Shown here: piece by piece, positions 62,786-64,000 of the stretch
How the letters are laid out: each line of letters begins with the position of its first letter
How positions within the stretch are numbered: position 1 is the stretch's first letter
Source: Notospermus geniculatus
Taxonomy: Eukaryota; Nemertea; Pilidiophora; Heteronemertea; Lineidae
Direction: 5' to 3'
DNA: 64,000 nucleotides
NCBI GenBank assembly: GCA_002633025.1
Contig: NMRB01000758.1
Span: 1-64,000 of the forward strand
Translations under genes and position numbers: made by a program
Notes under the pieces: model-generated
Told to the model about the DNA's origin: nothing
Seen by the model: the letters and a program-made list of their open reading frames with translations, nothing else
Databases searched by the model: none

Positions 62786-64000
62786 GGGCCGCAAACGTAA
62801 TGTCAAAGGGACAGGGTATAGATGCTGGCCAAGTCTGCAGGTTGCTTTTCTCGTACGTCCAATTTTGAACACATTTCAAATGAACTTTAAATATATTTTA
62901 AAACAAGCCTAGCGGCAATAATGGTTCGCTGGTGTTTGGAGGAATTCCGGCAGGGTAATTCCCTTTGAGGTGGATGAAAGTGTGTCTGGTATGCACTATG
63001 GATATAAACTGTGACAAAATGTTCTTCAGCCATGCATTTTAAAGCACCTTGATTCCCAAATTTTCTGGTGAGACGTTCGGTACTCTTCGTGTTGTGCACC
63101 ATCCGCTGACCGCCACCCCGCAAAAAATCCTGGATAGCCTCCCGACACTGTCAATTTCATTCGAGGTACAATGCATTTTTTTAATGGATCATATTTTCGA
63201 CATATTGAATTGGGCACAAGGTTGGGTACTCTGACCTTTACAACAAACCCGTGGTTTTGCCAAAATTAAAACGAAGTGGCTATTTATCAAGCCCGGCTCG
63301 CTAAACAGTACGCAAAATTGGGCTAAAACGTCGAGCTGCCCGTATTTCCGGAACCAGGTGATAAATACTCTGCCACTGTCTTCAGTGTGTTGATTGGCAC
63401 ATTGCAAAGATGTGGGGACTACACCCCTGAGGTCGAGAGTTCGATTCCCGTGTGGTCGTTATATTTTTTCTTTTTTTTTCTTTTTCTTGTTTTCCTTTTC
63501 TTAGAAAATTATGTTTCCTTTTCAAATTTCTACATAGAACAACTGGTTTAATTATTTTTTCTTAGTGGTGACACTGATAAAATCGTTTACAGAATCGTCG
63601 CATCATCCTGCTGGGCACATCCTGGTGTTCGGACTCACCGGCAGATTCTGACCCACAAACCCCAGCGGATTAATCTTGAGACTGACGAAAACCGAGAGTC
63701 TGAATCTGGGCATGCGAATACAGTGTCTAAGATTTGGGCCATCACACAGAAACATGGGTTGAAAAAAGGATAAATTGGCTTCGGAGACCCCCATCTTGCG
63801 AGCAATGAAGCACCACCACACTGCCGACTTCCGAACTAAACAAGCTGAAGCCCCATTGCATATTCATGAGGAGGCGTGTCTTTATTGCCAGCTCGACGAA
63901 CAATGCTGAATTTGAAGCCTGCTTGTCAAGCTAGCTCGATAAATAACACTGAATCCACGTACTGCTCATCGAGCGGCTTGACAAATAAGACCGAAAGTAG
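62786..64000. other. Mostly unannotated, with a tRNA-like remnant
   Basis: At 63400-63475, GGTCGAGAGTTCGATTCCCG contains a B-box-like sequence followed by a T-rich run, probably an old tRNA-derived SINE. No coding exon was recognised in the rest. Confidence 0.4.

Noticed and set aside
5142-63900. CRISPR array or prokaryotic operon
   Set aside because: Tandem repeats here have two to a few diverged units with no unique spacers, and genes carry introns; the DNA is animal.

Overview
The window looks like nuclear DNA from a marine invertebrate deuterostome (cephalochordate, hemichordate or echinoderm; I cannot choose between them). The grounds are interrupted genes with GT..AG introns, intronless rhodopsin-like receptors, tRNA-derived SINEs, decayed non-LTR elements, and the very frequent words TACATGTA and TAGGCCTA. 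There are no operons, rRNA or CRISPR arrays. Seven N runs are present: 24021-24256 (236 N), 50319-51207 (889 N) and five single Ns.

Genes. Four class A (rhodopsin-like) GPCR loci fall into two subfamilies. Subfamily 1 is intronless: an intact gene at 14618-15613 (+) and a pseudogene at 61244-61872 (+) that lost about 365 bp covering TM4-TM6. Subfamily 2 is split by introns on the minus strand: a two-exon gene at 29168-31140 and a three-exon gene at 53403-56575. For both, the splice junctions I propose are in phase and give complete seven-TM proteins. An intronless single-pass membrane protein at 26146-27030 resembles KCNE/MinK potassium-channel subunits. An exon at 51727-52755 encodes an unrecognised beta-rich protein. 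Two near-identical exons, inverted and 42 kb apart (2543-2827 and 44662-44940), may encode a PAN/Apple-like domain. Gene fragments include first-exon-like pieces of RecQ-type helicases (31643-31939, 37373-37576), a THAP-like zinc finger (41640-41760), a mariner transposase tail (7347-7658) and a reverse-transcriptase-element C-terminus (43315-43580).

Mobile DNA. Most of the window is non-autonomous inverted-repeat DNA. It includes foldback elements with arms up to about 400 bp, six elements flanked by TTAA (3977, 13640, 18882, 38537, 42367, 54421), two long-TIR elements with 9-bp target duplications (5435, 31356), and a 475-bp palindrome with a TATA duplication that carries the THAP fragment. 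Several repeats occur in two or three copies. Several elements are filled with arrays of one degenerate short palindrome (TCCTAGGA, AAAATCGATTTT, AAACTTAGTTT).

Most interesting points. Both intron-containing GPCRs have a foldback element starting 9-10 nt after a splice donor, and one of those introns is absent from the paralogue. The same two receptors lack the usual TM3-ECL2 disulfide cysteines. TIR elements carry host-like first exons (RecQ, THAP). Two stretches (23098-25207 and 47378-48756) look like haplotypes joined in tandem by the assembler.
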